A stretch of 64,000 bases of DNA from Physcomitrium patens (GCF_000002425.4 NC_037257.1:7670533-7734532); one strand, 5' to 3'. Shown: positions 12,411-26,280, counted from the stretch's first letter. Notes: a model not told the origin generated them from the letters alone. Numbers and translations: made by a program.

Positions 12411-13626
12411 ACTTAATTTTTCTATTATTTATATTCTATTTTTAATCTATCATAACTTATTCATAGTAATTTATAATTACATGATTTTTATGTCATTGGA
12501 AAGATAAAAAAATTATCTTTTTAATTTTTAATTTTTAATTTTTTTTTACTTTTACTTTTTTCTTGGTAAAAATCCAGTGAAAAAATTATGACTTAGTTTT
12601 GGATGTTGTGATTACTTGATTTCATTTCTTTCATTTGTATTGTGGTTGTTCCTCTTTGGTCTTTTGTCAATTGCTTACTTCACTTTACACCACCAATTAC
12701 AAGCAACTCTTAATTGAGGCCATTTTGTAATTGGGATTGAAGAGTGAAATTTACACTCACAACATCTTCTAATATTAAAATATCCACCAAGTTAAGTTTG
12801 AATAGAAATATAAAAAATACTTCATATAAAAAATTTACAAATGTTTGATTCTACAATCTGTGGTACAATACTAAGTCTAATAAAACCAAGTAATATACAA
12901 AAAAAACTTGCATAGTTATTATACAAATCATTTTTACATTCACATTCAACTTGCATAACAACAATAAAAGGTAGATTGAAGCCATAAATAAAATTTGGTG
13001 CAAATTCCACTCCCAAGATTTCCATCAAGAAACTAAACTTAGGGAGCATTTATTGCACTCTTTCAATGACAGAGAAGCTACAGATGTGAAGAATACATGT
13101 CAAACGAACCATGATCTGTATGGAATCAGGAGTTGCAATTACACTGCGAGTCTTACCAGACAATGGCCTTGATACTATTCAACAAGTAAAATTTAGGGGA
13201 CCTTGAAAACTGAGTTGAATGGAATGTTTAGCAAGTGGATAGGATTTTAGATGCAGTTTCTGAATCAAAAATTGAGTCGTGCATAGGCGAACAAACTATC
13301 TTCAAGGCATCTGATCACTACCATAATCTTCTCAAGCTGCTGAGTTGCCCATGCCAAACATAGCAGGTAGTGTACTAAGCTAAGATGATTGAGCTCAATC
13401 TATGGTATTTGGGTTTCATCCATAGTACCTCAGCTCTTACAAAAGTGGATTGGCCATGAGAATCCAACTTTATGCATTCACAGAGCTGGTTAAAACGTGT
13501 TAGCTAGTGAAGGAGCACGACCACTGAAATAGCTCCTTCACTGTAATAGCTCCTCCACGATTCAAGCTCTCGGTTAGTAGGCTGAATCTCTGTGTCTAAA
13601 GCTAGAAGCAACACCCATCTCTTGGT

Positions 13627-15809
13627 TTAGAAACTGGACTTGGTAGCGTACTTGAGTCCAGCACCTTTGGCCTGCATCCATAGGTTAACGTCGTCAAAAC
13701 ATGCACAAGTAAATTCACTGCCTGAGTTGTAAGAAAGTAAACATGCACTGATTGGATTCACGTAGGGCGTTGTGGCAGTCAGTCACCGAGAGCTGATTCA
13801 CCAAGAGAATCTATGCCGAAGTAACTTACACATGATTCCAACTTGTCTAAAGTTGCACAGCTTCATTGTTGTGAATAAGGCCCTACCTGGAGTTTGATGT
13901 AGGAGATTGATTTGCCGTCAAGCATGTACAGGGTGTCGAGCTTCTTCCCTCCGAATCCAATGTTAGACGCACCTAGCAGCTTGATGAGACCCAGGGGTCG
14001 TCCTGAGCGACTGAAGATCTGCACTCCATCTCTACTGGCCACGTAAACTCGCCCATTAGTGTCAACTTTGATGCCGTTAGGGATGTCAAGTTCGCCCCCG
14101 AAATTTATGTAAGTGCCAACTGATGCGAATAACCGCCGGTTGCCCAGAAGTCCATCTCTACCGACATCGAACACTATCACCGTGTGTGGCTGCATGATGT
14201 CGAACTCTCCCGGTCGTCCAGTGTCATATCCCGTATCGGTGACGTAGAGACGCTTTTCATCAGGGGAGAATGCTAGTCCATTAGGCTGGGAGAATCCATT
14301 GGCGACCACGTCCACAAAGCCATCCAATCCAATCTTGTAAACCATGTTCTTCACAGACGAGGTAGTCTTCAATCCCTGTGCTCTGCAGCCACATCCACCT
14401 CAATTGCATGAGATTGTGGATCGCTCTTTTAAACGCGGAGAGAAGACACATAAGAACAGCATCCAAAGTCAGGATCTGGAAAATGGGAGAGGTGTGAACT
14501 CAACCTGGCATAGCTGGGATCGGTGAACCAGATCGAGCCATCACTCTTCACAACGACATCGTTAGGACTATTGAAAGGCATTGAAAACCAATTGTCTGCC
14601 ATATTTTTGATAAGCTTATCCTCGGCTGTAGATGACAGATTGTACTTCTTGATAGAGCCCGGGATGATGTTTGATCCTTGGAAGGCTACAATCAAGTGGC
14701 CATTGTTGTCGAGTGCCATTCCACAAGGAAGTGCTTGTAAAGGGCCAAGCGGGGGATTATTTTTAAGTATGGATGTGATCTGGCGCGTCCTTAGGTTCAC
14801 CTTCTTCACCTGGTAGAGAAACAGAAAGGAAACCATCCATTGAGCATAAACCCAATTTCAGGGAAATGCACTTCCAAATTTTCTCATCTACGAATACATC
14901 TCACATGACAGAACTAATAATACTGACGAAGAGATTTTGAAAAGGTTAGGAAAAGTAAAATAAATCAGTATAGTCTTACATCTATCGATGGCTGCTTGAA
15001 TTGGCTCTCGTTAAATCTCACAGTGGAGAAGTAGAACTCGTCTTTGTCAGGATAGTACACTCCACCTTCGAGAGCTGGAGTCCTAACCAACACCCTCACC
15101 TTCGGTGACGAACCAATAACTTTCAAAAATTCGGGCTGGCGAATCACGAATTCGCAATCAGGTTTACATGGTCCGGGGGGGATTTTTCCCACCAGAGTGC
15201 CTTGAGACCAGTAGCAAACATTGGATGGTAATGTGCTTTCTTTCTCGCATCCTGGGTATTGCGCTTCCACATCTGCAGCAATCGAAATCGCAACAACATT
15301 CTGCTCAATTTTTTGGAAATTCTGTAAAAACCAAAGTTCAGATAAAAACTGCGCCTACTCGAAGACTAGGACTTTGCATCGCCCAACCAAAATGTCGATT
15401 ACCAAAACGAATATTTCCTTTAGATCTAGTGGTATTAAGAGAAAGGAGTCTATCCATACATAGTGCCCTGATACCACGAAGTGATCACAACCTATGTCTA
15501 GTTTCGATTATCTTATGTTATCACAGCACTAGTGTCAGGTAGCAATTTCTGAATGCTATCAGGACAGAAGCCCTTCCTTCAGTGAGCTAATCAGAAAACT
15601 CAATGCCACGAAAAATCTGGATTCTGAACTTCAGGCAATTGCAGATTATTGCAACAGCTGCTAGATCGAATGCAAGAAAACGAACAAACCAAATCCCCTA
15701 ACCAGCACCTTAACCCCAGGTTCAGAATTCGAAACGGCCACGTACACGAGGCAAACAGGACCGAACAAAGCAGCGTCACTTGCAGAAGCAGGGTCCTCTC
15801 CATCGCCAT
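13627..15809 (-). CDS. SMP-30/gluconolactonase-like secreted protein, five exons
   Basis: Exons on the minus strand: 15746-15809, 14980-15272, 14505-14809, 13887-14382, 13627-13671. They total 1203 bases, 400 aa plus TAA. Donors are GTACGT, GTAAGA, GTTGAG and GTAGGG, all acceptors end in AG, and phases match at each junction. Exon 1 encodes a classic signal peptide (TLLLQVTLLCSVLFAS, 6-21). The mature part is a six-bladed propeller of the SMP-30/gluconolactonase/LRE family. LEGGVYYP (89-96) carries a probable metal-binding Glu90. SPND (Asn202), PNGLAFSPD (Asn255) and YVTDTG (Asp270) match the other metal or substrate positions of the family. Substrate is unknown; a lactonase or esterase role is possible. 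The exon 1/2 junction is the least certain, because another acceptor (TTTTTACAG near 15323) would give a longer exon 2. Confidence 0.85.
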
Positions 15810-16330
15810 GCTTGTGAGCAACCCCGCTGCACAGACAGCAGCTGATCTGATGATTGGCAGATACTGGAATGCTATTGATATATTGCATCCTCAGGGAAAA
15901 AAATCTCCAGCAGAGACGGGTTGTAGCTGAATCAAAAACAGTAGCACGCTAAGTTAAGTTGCTGGAGACGGCGCCGATGTCATCACAATGCCAGTAAAGT
16001 CAATGTCATATAATAATATAACAGTTTCGCAATTACGCATACGCACACACTTGCACGTCTATATTTGAAGCCGTCCTCGATGAATGGGGGGGGGGGGGGG
16101 TACCACAAAGTGTCATGCGACAAGTACGTCTTGTCCTCGAAAGCTCGACGCAAGATTTTATAACAAGATCAATCAGAATTCTCCGCAAATCCGTGGCGGC
16201 ATGGTGGGCACATAGCGGGATGAACGAGGCTCCGTGGGGGTAACCGAGTCCCCTCTCCCCCTCTTGTAAATACTGCACCTGAGAGCTTTTCACTGTCATC
16301 CATCTCTGCCCCTCCATGTTCATGCTTTCA
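15810..16330 (-). promoter_or_regulatory. Upstream region of the SMP-30-like gene
   Basis: The 500 bp upstream of the start codon includes an AT patch (ATATAATAATATAAC, about 16006-16020) that could act as a TATA region about 200 bp from the ATG. It also has a run of 15 G on the plus strand at 16086-16100 (poly-C on the gene's sense strand). No transcription start can be fixed from sequence alone. Confidence 0.35.
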
Positions 16331-17599
16331 GGTGGGTCTTCTTCCTTGTCCTAGCTTTCTTCTATGCGACGCCGCGGCTACGCTTCTCAAACACATACAC
16401 TCGAGATTCCACACACAAACGTGCTGCAAACTTTGCGACGACAGCGTTGAAAACCCTGCACAGTTCAATTGCCTTTCTGGTTTTGTTATTTATAGCTTCA
16501 TTAGGATTCAGTTTGTATTCTTAAAAGAACCTCCGGAATTGTGTGTTGAATCTACATGCATGTTATACGAATAGGAGGAGAAAAGGAGTGCTTTTTGACA
16601 TTCTGAACAATCAAAAGAACATTTTATTTTGTGTTATTTTTTTCTGTGGAGAATGTGATTGAGTGGAGGTTGTTGGATTTGGGAATTTGATGTGGCCGAT
16701 GCTTACGTTGCATTGTGGAGTGTAGGGGTTCTGCAACTATTCCATGTGTAGCATCCTTTATTTATTTATTTTAGCACTAATGTTTCATGTTAGCTTTTCA
16801 TTCTGTCTTCGAAAGGTCATTATCTAAACTTATGAAATGAAGGTACCAATAGTAGATGGGACTTTGAAAAAACCACATGGTTGTACATGGTTTATTTATC
16901 TAGCTCATTTTCTTTCTTTAACAGCATTGTTAAAATAATCGATTGGTAATCATTTAATGATATTCTTTGCAGAAGTTGATGCAAAGAATAATTTATTTGT
17001 CATAATTGATATTCTTATAGAAGTTAAATTATATATATATATATATATATATACATTTCTTTTTATGGATTTACAAACATTATATTTATTAAAAAAATTA
17101 AAAATATATGAAATACTTGTACTTATGTTGTAATGACTTGTGAAAATGCAACTAATAAAAACGTAATTCAAATAAATATGTTTTTTAGGGACAATACTTC
17201 CACTTTCTTTTTGACCACTTATAATTTATTTGCACTGATTTTCAGATAAACTTGCATGTGAAAGATAAAATTACTTACAGGTTACATCAAGTGTTTCAAT
17301 TTGACGGAACAATAAAATTATCACATATTAGTCTGGCACTCCTGCAATTAAACAAAAAATAATCTAGAAGCATACTAATCAACTAATTTTGCACATTAAT
17401 CTCATAGATTATACATAGAGATAAAAGTTGTGTAAATTTAAGTTGTAATTATCATTGCCATAAAAGCACTATATTCAAGTACATTAACCTTTAATTTGAT
17501 TTAACACAATAATTCATTGAGGATATTCTTACAAACATTATTTTTATCAAAAATATTATTCTAGAAGCATATGTAAATTTTAATAATATATATATATAG

Positions 17600-17634
<35 letters not shown>

Positions 17635-17766
17635 AGACCTTGACTTTGTTGCATCTAATTCTTCACAATTTCAGTTTCTATTCTTCATAACCAAAGTTGA
17701 AGGTATCATTTGAACTAATCTTAGAATCAGATTTTGTGAAAATATTCAACTATTCTAATTAGTGAG

Positions 17767-17807
<41 letters not shown>

Positions 17808-20750
17808 GATATATGTAGATATATATGTGTATATATGTTTATAGTAAACAATATGCATGATCTTCTCTAATAATTAGCATACTTAAGCTTCTTTTGTAAT
17901 CTCATATTAATATTTTTTGTTTTTGCATTATTCCAAATTGCAACACAACCTATTTTTTTCACTTGTCTCAACATTGCAACAATTGGAGTGTTGTTGTCTA
18001 GTAATACGGCTATTAGATGAAAGAAGAAAGAAAATATTTTATCATACAAGAGCTTAAATAAAAATATTTTAAAAAATTATTTAAAAAATAAAAATAATAA
18101 ATACAGAAGTAATAAAAATTAATGAGTGCTAATAATGCCTTCTTATAGAAGAAACTTCTACTTACTTTATAGAAGTATTAATAAATCAAATAAAGTAAAT
18201 AAGATAAATAATTAATATAAATATCTTTTGGAAGAAATTAAAAATAGATTTTAGCAAAAATTACCTCAAAATACCAAAAATTGATACCTAACAAAGATTG
18301 GTTGTAGACCATGATTGAAATTAGATCTCAAGGCACAAAACTGTTCACCTATAACAATTCTAGAGTTCTTTGGTTGATTGGAGAGTGGAATTTGAAAGGA
18401 GACTTATACAAGGATTTTTGAGAGTTAATTTTATGTAATTTTAAGACATATTGAGGTTTTGAAGGCTTTTCAAATTGAGAGATGTATTCAATGGATTTGG
18501 ATTTTAAAAAATAAAAAGAAATTCACAAATTTGATGATTTTGTGAGTGTTATAGCATATTTATTTGTAATTTTTTTTTATTTTATAATTTTTTTGTCTTG
18601 AATGGGTTTAAAAAATTTGATATTAATTAAATGATTAAATTGATGTTTATAAGAGTTTGTGTGGATTATGGTCTTGAATAATTAAAATTTAAGGTTAGTA
18701 AGGGTTTTTGTGATTTTTTAATGTTTGCAAATTTGATTGAAGCAAAAACTAATGAAAGAAAAATTTTGAAGCAATTTAATAATTCAACAAGGAAAAATTG
18801 CTATTGAAAGATCAATATTTAAGTTAGAAAAGGAAGGTAGCTAATATTTGTGAGGTTTTGGAAGATTTTTCTTTTGAATTAGTGAATTGATTTTCTTCAA
18901 AACTTATGTGCTTATTAATTGCTTGTCGATTGACATATGATTTTTTTTAGTTAAGATCAATGGTTCAATTAATATTTATTGAGGTTTTATAATAACTATA
19001 GTAATTAATTAAGATTTATTTAAGTTTTTCTTGGAATTATTTAGAGTTTGTTTAGGATTTTTTTAGGATTTAGGATTTGATTAGAATTTTATTAGGATTT
19101 GGTTAGGATTACATTAAGATCTGATTAGGATTTATCTTAGATTTATTTAGGATTTATTTAAAATTTATATTTTTAATATTCTTTAGAAATTTTTATTTTT
19201 TATTTTTTATATTTTTAGTATTTCTTTAAGATTATTATTATTTATTTAAGGTTTTTATTTTTAAAATTTCTTTAGGATTTTAAAATTATTTTTCTTTAAA
19301 ATTAATTTATAACTTCTTTATCTTTCTTTTGTAATTTTTTCCATTTTTTTAAAAATTAATTAAAATTTGATTAAGATTGTTAAAGATTACTTAAATTTTA
19401 TTTAAGATCCTATTAGATTTGGTAGGATCTTGTTGTTAAATTTTCTATTTATCTTCCATAATTAGGCACCTGATGCATTCTCAAGCAAGAATTTATATTA
19501 TTATATAACATCATAGTGATGATGCATAGGATCAGCATTAAGATTATATAAGCACGTAATTTTCCATTTAAATCTATAATATAGATTGTACCAATTCCAT
19601 ACCTCCAATCTTAGTGAGTAGATCCATCACTCTTTTCTAGTTATTGCCTAAGCAAAATACCAATAATTTCATATTGTAATATCAAAGTTTTATCTTTTAA
19701 AATTTAATATTCTTTTACTTTATTTAAGGTAACGATGCTTTGAATGAAAAGTTTATAGAGCTTATTAGTTCGTGTATATGTCATTGCATGTCCAAGTTTA
19801 TGTATATAGAATATCTTATCCAAAGTACTACTTAATATGTGCTTGTCAAACCTCTCAACTCTTTATGCTACCACGGCTTATCATTTGTAAATAACTATTT
19901 GTTAAAACTGCAATAATTGTACAAATAATTATGATAAAAAATTTTAAATGAATATAGATCAATATGGATCATATTAAAGAAAAAAATACTAATATATATA
20001 TATTTAATTTAATTAAAAATAAAAGAAAGAAAGAAAGAAAAAAAACTCACCACTTCAAATACTAGACATTTGCATCAAATTTATTATTTATTGTTGAACA
20101 AGCATTTAAGTGGATTACCTTCAATTCTCAAAAAATATAAAATTGAAATATCAATTCTATTTATTTGCCTCCATTGCATAGTTTAGATGAAAAAATATGC
20201 ACTTTATTTCTATTAAAAAAAATACAACTAATCAATGTGAGGTGTTAAAGAATTATACTTTGTAAACGAGAGGTAGTTCTTTAAGTTGTGTCTTCCTTGA
20301 TAGTATAAATTAAAAATAAATAAATAAGCATAATAATAAAAATTATTATTATTTTTTAAAATTAAACTTATATTATCCTAATCTTAATATATAGAAGTTT
20401 CAATATGATATTAAGGCTTATCTTTGAGAACTTACAAAATCAAGTTTCAAAAAAGCACAAGAAGGAGGCTTTATTGAAGACATTCTTCAAAGAAACTGAG
20501 GTACCAATAGACCTTTATTTTTAAGAGTATTGTTGCAAATAGCATCTCTACTAAATAATAGCCCAAGTTTGATAGATTACAGTATACAATCTAAAAACAA
20601 AAAATTCAAATAAATTTTGTAATAGAAGAGATTTAAAATCTAATTTTAAGAATTAAAAATAATCTATCTTTTATCTTAGAATCAAATTCAATAACAACAA
20701 CATCACTAACAAATCAAATTGAAATACTCACATGAAAGAAAAAAGATCAT
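16331..20750. other. AT-rich spacer, no gene supported
   Basis: Composition falls to very AT-rich after about 16.9 kb. It contains a TA run (17030-17053), an (AAAT)n microsatellite (17600-17635), poly-T (17771-17804) and a degenerate T-rich field of TTAGGATTT-like words at about 19030-19180. No protein domain is recognisable. The texture resembles the decayed retroelement sequence that follows. Confidence 0.6.
17600..17635. repeat. (AAAT)n microsatellite
   Basis: A tetranucleotide repeat of about nine units, followed 130 bp later by a 34-base poly-T. Confidence 0.95.
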
Positions 20751-20757
20751 GTGAGTA

Positions 20758-20970
20758 TCTTTTATATCTTTAGATTGTATAGATTTTACAAAATAGAATG
20801 CTTGTATGAAGTATACATGATTTCTTCCACATCTTCTTCCTTCTATGTTGTTTTTGGTTTTTTGGAATTGTATGAAGCTGTGACATGATTTGCAGCAACT
20901 TTGGATTTGTTTTTAAAACAATCTAATCTCCAATGTCCTATCTTTTTAAAATAAAGACATGAAGTTGTAA
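20758..20970. repeat. Left arm of near-perfect 212-bp inverted repeat
   Basis: The reverse complement of this segment matches 21458-21669 with only about three mismatches by eye. The arms are separated by about 487 bp of unrelated AT-rich sequence. Read on the minus strand it carries the same copia-like zinc-knuckle coding fragment as the right arm. Confidence 0.92.
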
Positions 20971-21449
20971 GATTGTGTAAACAACTCAATTTTTTCTCAT
21001 ATAAGAGCATAAAAAATAGCAAGAAAAGCATGATTGGCTTTTAAAAATATATATTTAATAAGTGATATAGTCACTTAAATATATCTATAAAAAAAATTCA
21101 TTATACAAATAATAAAGGCATGATAATCAATAATAAAATATCCACATAATTTCAAAATTTTATTTCGAGAATGCCGTTCCATAAGACTTGCAATTCCACC
21201 ACAAATAGAAATACAAATCCTTATAGGCCAATGCCATTACAATATGGTATTATTATACAAACATTAAAAATAACATGAAATGTAATACTTTGTAAATAAA
21301 TTTCTATTTTTCTTCAAGGGGAGATAAGTATGAAAGGCTCTTCCTCCAAATTACAAGTTCTTTTTATCAATCACAAAAGCAAAAGAAAATGGCAATCAAA
21401 GCCACTACCAAAAAAATATTAAAAAAAATAAAAATATAATAAACCTAAA

Positions 21450-21800
21450 ATCAAGCCTACAACTTCATGTCTTTATTTTAAAAAGATAGGTCATTGGAGA
21501 TTAGATTGTTTTAAAAACAAATCCAAAGTTGCTGCATATCATGTCACAGCTTCATACAATTCCAAAAAACCAAAAACAACATAGAAGGAAGAAGATGTGG
21601 AAGAAATCATGTATACTTCATATAAGCATTCTATTTTGTAAAATCTATACAATCTAAAGATATAAAAGACAACCAATGGTTTATCAATATAAGAAATATA
21701 TACTATTTAGGTCATTCAAAAATATAATTTATCAATTTTCAATCACTTTCACCTTATGTTCATAAAGTACATCTTGGTGACAATATAATGCTTCCAATCT
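21450..21800 (+). pseudogene. Decayed Ty1/copia-like gag-protease fragment
   Basis: The plus-strand translation shows a broken zinc knuckle, CLYFKKIGHWRLDCFK, like the CX2C-x4-H-x4-C knuckle of copia gag proteins with the second Cys replaced. After a gap with stops come NQWFINI..., LGHSK and VHLGDNIMLPIYG, like the segment from the protease active site to the following GD/G-x-G region in copia polyproteins. Several stops interrupt the frame. No LTRs are identified for it. Confidence 0.55.
21458..21669. repeat. Right arm of near-perfect 212-bp inverted repeat
   Basis: This is the partner of 20758-20970. Only this arm continues into further copia-like sequence on its 3' side, so it looks like the original and the left arm like the inverted copy. 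Confidence 0.92.
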
Positions 21801-22439
21801 ATGGTTAAAAATTAATCAAAATTTAATTAGTAAATGGATACATAATTTTTCTCACAATCTTCTTATATATCTAAGTTTTATACAAAAATCCTTTTTTAGC
21901 TTATAAATTTAATCAAACATGAAGAATAATTCTTATAAAAAATCAAAAGTGTTGTAAACTGCATTGTAATGATATTATCTTTATTGAGAGCCTTTTTTGA
22001 GACAATCTTTATTTGCTTGGCTCTACATTCCTTACTAATCAAATAATAGCTAATACAATAATTTCATTGCTATTATCTTCATTAGCTAAAATAATTCTTT
22101 TTTGGCCACAAGAACAAAATAAGCAAATTCCATTGAAATGTTTTAGTCCAATCCAACCTTTTAGCTATACTGCAATCAAAATTGTATCACAAATATTTTC
22201 ATGGATGCTCCTTGCTAATATTAGTTGTGATATACCTATTAGATCTTAAAATACCAATTTTAGCCTATCTAAGATATAATTATAGCCTTCATATAATAAT
22301 GGCCCTACTTCTAATATATTTTTGAGTAAACAAGCTCATTTTAGCAACAATCCATCATCAAAATCCATTATTGCTACTTTAGCTCTTCAACCAAAATATT
22401 TATCAAGGACATGAATCTTCAAGAATTCAAAGATCAAGA

Positions 22440-22636
22440 TACTCTTCTACTACTTGAAAAGACCAAATAATCACTTAAGGATGATATAATATTATATTAG
22501 AATAACTATTATCAAAGACAAGAAGATTAGAAAGTCTTGAAACAAGATAAAGAACTAGAAAGGCATTGACAAGAGTGAAGATGGCTTCACTTTTATCTTC
22601 ATATATACTATCTAATTAAAAGCTACATAGTGATGT
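22440..22636 (-). mobile_element. Fragment of the terminal repeat seen near 28 and 44 kb
   Basis: The reverse complement matches the distal parts of 27684-28135 and of both repeats around 43.5-44.4 kb. Shared landmarks are a TATATAnnAAnn core, AGTGAAG, TTTCAAGACTTTCTA and GTTATTCTA. It abuts the truncated 5' LTR of the old gypsy element. Confidence 0.6.
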
Positions 22637-23889
22637 TTTACCTTCTAGATTGTGAAAACTCTTTTATTACCTTAGAAAGGCCATAAATTAATGAAAATAA
22701 GATAAAAAAGACAAATTATTAATATTAGTTGATACTAAGATTAAGTTGAAGATGGGATCAAGCTAAAAAATCCCTAGGATAGGTTAAATTAATATCTAAA
22801 GGTCAATTGTTTGTAAGACAAGGTCGAAATCAGACATCTAGCTACTAAAATGATTACTTAAGATAAAATATAAAGAGATTTGGAGATTAACAAATAAGAC
22901 TAGAGAGCTAGATTCAAGCTTCTTTCAAAAGGATAAGGCTTATTTTCATATAATTTGAGATGACTTTGCAATTTTTGTTCAAAGTGAATGTTTGTATTGG
23001 TGACTTTGAATTTGTACAATATTATTGTAGCTAACACTCTTAGCTAGTTTGTGCAATTGGTATTACATTTATAATTCAAAATTTTATAATACTTAGTTGA
23101 TTAAGTGTACTAAGTGTACATAAAATTTTATATTAATTTAATAGTGCAATTGAGAGATATTTAGTTTTTGATACAAGTAGATATCAAAAGTTGGTAGTTT
23201 GGAATTAGATAGGATTTCTATGATATCTAAAGATCTACTAATTGAAATAAGGTGAAATTTGGCATAGTATTAGAAGAATTAAAGATCAAGTTATATTCAA
23301 ATTTTGAGCTCAAGTTAATAATTAAAGAAGGAAAAATTACTATTGAAACATCTACATAAAATTTTTAGTTAGCAACTAAGTGATACTAGTGCAATTTTTT
23401 GGACATTTTTTCACAATTTGTGAGTTGGATTAGACTGAATTTTTTTAATGCATATAAAAGACTTATAGTAGCATTTGTTTAAATGTTTTTATACCAAGTA
23501 GATAGTCAAATTAGGAGTCACAACTTGTTGGAGCTCATTAACTAGGATTAGAGTTTGCAAAGAAAAATCAAAATTATCTAATTATAAAAATAATAAGACA
23601 ATTGGAGTTTATGTATGATTGAAGTTATTAAGAAGAGTATATTTGAACACTTTGTATTAGCTTTAAGTACTTTTGAATTGAAATTCGAATTGCATTCTTG
23701 TTATATAGATGAAACCTATTAAGGTTTCTTGAATACTTATAAAATACTTCACCTTCTACAACAAGGTGCCTAGTACATTTTCAAATAAGACAACATATAA
23801 TACAACATAAGTGGTAGTTTGAAGTAGAAGATGTTAGATTGTATTTATGGCTATTTGAAATTGATAGTACAAGAAGGCAAGAAGGTTGA

Positions 23890-24960
23890 ATTTGGAATTT
23901 TTGATAGAATTTCGAATGGAACTTCAAGTGGATCTTTAAGTAGAGCTTCAAGTAGATTTTCTATTGGTAGACAAGGCATGTAGTTTGATCCAAACATCTT
24001 AAATATGTTTCAAGTATTTACATTATTTATGCAATTGCAACAAAGTAATAATTGCTAAGAGGCATTGGCAATTAAAACATTGTAAGTATTAGTTAATAAA
24101 ATTGATCAATTTGATAGAAGAAATATTTCAAAATATTTGAGATGTTATTCATGGAAAATGGAATTGAATTGGATTTCCAAAAAGAAGGTGATTGAGATAT
24201 TTGGACTTGCTACAATATTAGAAATAAAAAATATATTAAATCAATTATAGAGTATTTTGGAGATTTATGAGAGAAATTATTATATATATTAAAGAACGAA
24301 TATTTTTTAGAGGATACTAATCAAGTTACTAAGAAATTATTTTTAGAATAGATTGAGCGGCCTAATAAGAATTTACAAGCTATGAAGCTTTTGAAAGAAT
24401 TTAAGAGGCAATATTCTTCATTATCAAAGATAAAAAAATTAAATATGAAGCTAAATAAGTTTGAATTGTTTCTTTGAGTAGCTAATAGAAAATTACAAGA
24501 AAAGTTAAAAATTCTTCTTGAAGATAAGAAAAAAAATGAAGAATTGACAAAAAAATGGAAAGAAGTTGAAAATACTATAGAATTACTTGTAAAGAAGGAA
24601 AAGAAAAAGGATAGGATTGAAATTCAAATAGTTAGAATTCAAAGAATTAGATAAGTATCTAAAATTTAAATACTCATTTCACAATTAGCAATACTTATTG
24701 TCCAACCTCCAATGACTACATGAATGAAAGAAGATATGGAATTTGAAGAGATTATATATGGAATGTGAGATCTTTAAATCAAACTTGTAAGGCTTGAAGA
24801 AAAGACTTCTACAATAATTTAAAAGGCTAATTTTAAGCGAGGATATATGCATAGATATATTTGATATGATGATGATTTTTATTATCAAAAATATTTTAGT
24901 AAATTCAATAAAATGGTGCAACAAGGTATTATTTTTTGAACAAATGGAAGAGTTGTATTG
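23890..24960 (+). pseudogene. gag remnant of the old gypsy copy
   Basis: Aligns to the gag of the younger copies (49750-50780). Recognisable words are KIDQFDRRNISKYLRCY, LFLE.IERPNKNLQA and LKEFKRQYSSLSK. The zinc knuckle at about 24845-24915 has lost its cysteines to tyrosine-type codons. Frame breaks and stops are frequent. Confidence 0.75.
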
Positions 24961-25539
24961 AAAGATATTAGTAATCTTTTTTAAACCAACTTTGATGAAA
25001 GAGGTATAAAAACATTACTTAAGGATTATTTGAGTGCATATGGATTTTTATCAATGGAAGCTATAAGTTATGGTACTATAGTGGATGATAATGACAAACA
25101 AGATTTTTTTAGAAATATTCTATTAAATAGATTTTGGCCCTCTACTATTTCTATAATATAAAAAATAAAGATGCCATGAAAAACATTATTGAGGATTGTT
25201 ACTATAATTTATGGAGCTATAGGTTGAAAATTTATTATGAAAGCTTTACTAATACATATCTATATTGCTAAAAATCAACATGAAGCTTAAATAGAAGAAA
25301 AGAAGAAGCAAGATTTTGAAGACACAAGATAAGAAAGTACTTCCAAAAGACAAACTCAAAAAAATAGGACTTGTAAATTGGCTTCATAAGAACTATCAAT
25401 GGAAGATGCTTCAACATCAAAGAAAAAAATAAAAGATATAAGTAAAAAATATAAATCTCTAACTTATAAACTACTCTCTTATATTGAAACACTAATAGAT
25501 TTACAAAGAATACTTAAAAGACGTGTACTCAATACTTAA

Positions 25540-26280
25540 GTTGCATTCATATTGAAGGAGATTTTAAAAATTACTAAGAAGAAATTTCATGATATTATTA
25601 TTGATAGTACTAAGCAAAAGAAGCAATTAAAAGGTGAAGCTAGTTTAAATCATGCTATTGATGCATGCATATGTGAGGATGAAGAAGATAAATTTGATAA
25701 ATATTGCAAACAATCAGCAAGTGAAGAGAGGAATCATAATCAAATAATATATTTTGATGATAAAAGTAATAAGGATAAAGAGATTTCAAGTCATTATATT
25801 CAAAAGCATTGGACTAGAGCAACTATAGAGACATTGGTGAAGGTTGGAGATATAGATGAGCTGATTGTTGCTTTAATTGACCATAGTTTAGAAATAAATC
25901 TTATATCCAAGGATCTTTATATGAAATAAAGATAGTCAATTGATATAGAGCATGGATAGATAATACAAGCATCTAATAATATACAGAGTGAGTTGTATAA
26001 TGCTTGTTCAGATATAAAAATTTGAATTGATGATATTGCAATGAAATAAAATTTCTTATTGAAGATGCAACATCTTATTTTTTATTTTGAGGCAATCATA
26101 TATTATTGAAACTAGGATAGAAAAAAATATAGTTGATGATGGTTTAGCTTATGTATAAATTTGTGGTGAAGATAGAAGAAGGACAGTATAATTTTTGATT
26201 GTACCCCCAAATCATGAGAAAATTCAAAACAAATTGAAAGAAAATCTATTGTGAAGGATTCTTGAAGAATTCAAGGATTT
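25540..26280 (+). pseudogene. Protease-region remnant of the old gypsy copy
   Basis: The longest intact piece is 25552-25929. It aligns with the young family's pre-protease and protease region and retains VKVGDIDELIVALIDHSLEI, with DHS in place of the young copy's DHG. It then stops at TAA and continues broken. Confidence 0.75.

Larger units (their letters stand above)
8641..13600. other. AT-rich spacer with microsatellites and unrecognised decayed repeats
   Basis: Very AT-rich, with TA microsatellites at 9121-9144, 11411-11444 and 11691-11722 and a TTAGGATT-rich patch at about 11600-11640. No coding region is supported. A diverged direct repeat (about 9380-9445 and 10945-11020) and a possible tRNA-derived SINE (about 12290-12410) are listed separately. 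Confidence 0.6.

Noticed and set aside
15273-15331. Alternative exon 2 start at the TTTTTACAG acceptor near 15323
   Set aside because: It needs a weak phase-0 donor in exon 1. GTACGT with the GCTGCAG acceptor keeps the signal peptide intact and gives a total coding length divisible by three. The alternative remains possible.
16332-16574. 80-codon plus-strand open frame with several cysteines
   Set aside because: Cysteine spacing fits no zinc-binding pattern I know, and it lies in the upstream region of the minus-strand gene.
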